64,000 bases of DNA, taken from Paractinoplanes ovalisporus (GTDB lineage: Bacteria > Actinomycetota > Actinomycetes > Mycobacteriales > Micromonosporaceae). Positions 63,442-64,000 of the stretch are shown here, one piece after another (position 1 is the stretch's first letter; every line of letters begins with the position of its first letter). A model generated the notes under the pieces. The model did not search any database. It was not told the DNA's origin and worked only from the letters and a program-made list of their open reading frames with translations. The stretch is from contig NZ_JAENHP010000018.1 of assembly GCF_016834655.1 (NCBI RefSeq), positions 62,001-126,000 on the forward strand. Reading direction: 5' to 3'. The position numbers were made by a program, and so were the translations under genes.

Positions 63442-64000
63442 CCGAGAACCGTTACCGGCGCCTGCTCGCGCTCTATCCGCGCGACTTCCGTCAGGAATAC
63501 GGCGACGAGATGCTCGGCGTGCTGATGGCCGACCCGCGTCCCGGTCCGGCCCAGGCGTTCGACATCGTGCGCGGGGCGATCGCGGCCCACCTGCGGCTGA
63601 TGGTCAGCGGTCAGAGCCGGGTGGCCCGCATCGTGCAGATCTTCGGCGCGATGCTGCTGTTCTCCATCGCGCTGGGCCGGGTCGCGGTCGAGGTGCGAGC
63701 GCGGGTGAAATACCCGGAATTCGTGTCATCGGTCGAGACGGTCAGCTGGGCCCGGCTGGCCGGCTGGGGCGTCGCCATGGTTGCGGCCTATCTGGGTTGG
63801 CGCCTGGTCGGGGCGGCCGGGGCGACCGTCGGGCTGGCCGGCGAGATCGCCGCTCCCGCCCAGTTCTATCTGGACACTCCGGCCACGGTCCTGCACGCGT
63901 ACTGGATGATCGTCGCGGCCGCGATCGTGCTGATCGCGGGCCTGGTGGCGGTGCGTGGCGGTCGCGAGGAGCCGCGGGGGATCTTCTGGGTGGCCGCGGC
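63438..64000 (+). CDS. Membrane protein downstream of padR (partial)
   Basis: At least 187 residues, truncated by the window end. N-terminus MTENRYRRLLALYPRDFRQEYGDEMLGVLMADPRPG is the typical start of the small membrane proteins that accompany PadR regulators in actinobacteria. Hydrophobic segments appear at about 70-85, 110-130 and 160-180. ATG 63438 overlaps the padR stop (ATGA). Function unknown. Confidence 0.75.
   Translation, partial: MTENRYRRLLALYPRDFRQEYGDEMLGVLMADPRPGPAQAFDIVRGAIAAHLRLMVSGQSRVARIVQIFGAMLLFSIALGRVAVEVRARVKYPEFVSSVETVSWARLAGWGVAMVAAYLGWRLVGAAGATVGLAGEIAAPAQFYLDTPATVLHAYWMIVAAAIVLIAGLVAVRGGREEPRGIFWVAA

Overview
The window is about 64 kb of very GC-rich DNA. Genes start often with GTG, many are translationally coupled by ATGA/GTGA overlaps, and several promoters look leaderless. 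A fused 2-oxoglutarate decarboxylase/dehydrogenase (kgd), Ni-superoxide dismutase with its processing peptidase, an HtrA serine protease behind an OmpR-type two-component system, and secreted chitinases with Pro-Thr linkers all point to a filamentous actinomycete. Micromonosporaceae (Actinoplanes-like) is my best guess; this is inference from gene content, not a database match.

Left part (1-10.6 kb): lipid kinase, GntR regulator, anti-sigma-type kinase, sodN/sodX, malic enzyme, a zinc-free quinone-oxidoreductase-like protein, a secreted hydrolase and the ackA-pta acetate operon. From 10.6 to 12 kb lies an unusual non-coding district. It holds a 69-bp tandem repeat, a pair of 143-bp inverted repeats, a DnaA-box pair and one gene of unknown function. 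A third copy of the repeat with its own DnaA-box pair sits at 39.5 kb. Centre (12-41 kb): an ATPase, kgd, an ABC exporter, a likely ornithine-lipid acyltransferase pair, a two-component system with htrA, and a large multidomain membrane protein resembling a dead M50 protease. It continues with a small zinc-finger gene, a Ca-binding-repeat protein, an unlinked clpP, arginine/ornithine catabolism, an FHA protein, lipid-acting enzymes and a chitinase.

The most striking part is a 12.2-kb integrated element (41,213-53,437). It is bounded by a 20-bp direct repeat that includes the first seven codons of a Fpg/Nei-type DNA glycosylase gene. It encodes an AlpA-type regulator, a CHC2-Toprim-RecA primase-helicase followed by a candidate iteron origin, a small phage-type protein resembling terminase small subunits, a serine recombinase coupled to a tyrosine integrase, and many small overlapping genes. 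No conjugation, capsid, tail or large-terminase genes are present. This is the gene logic of a phage satellite (PICI-like) rather than a complete prophage or an actinomycete ICE. A cargo zone of rightward genes of unknown function lies next to attL.

Right part (53.4-64 kb): the restored glycosylase gene, polysaccharide deacetylase, an FAD-disulfide reductase, a glutamate-cysteine-ligase-like enzyme, a GH16 glucanase with a LacI-type operator, a tandem pair of GH18 chitinases sharing an almost identical chitin-binding module, a DedA membrane protein, and a PadR regulator followed by a membrane protein cut by the window end. Together with the chitinase at 39.7-41.1 kb, the host DNA on both sides of the element is devoted to polysaccharide degradation. 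The element therefore appears to sit inside what was one contiguous host locus.
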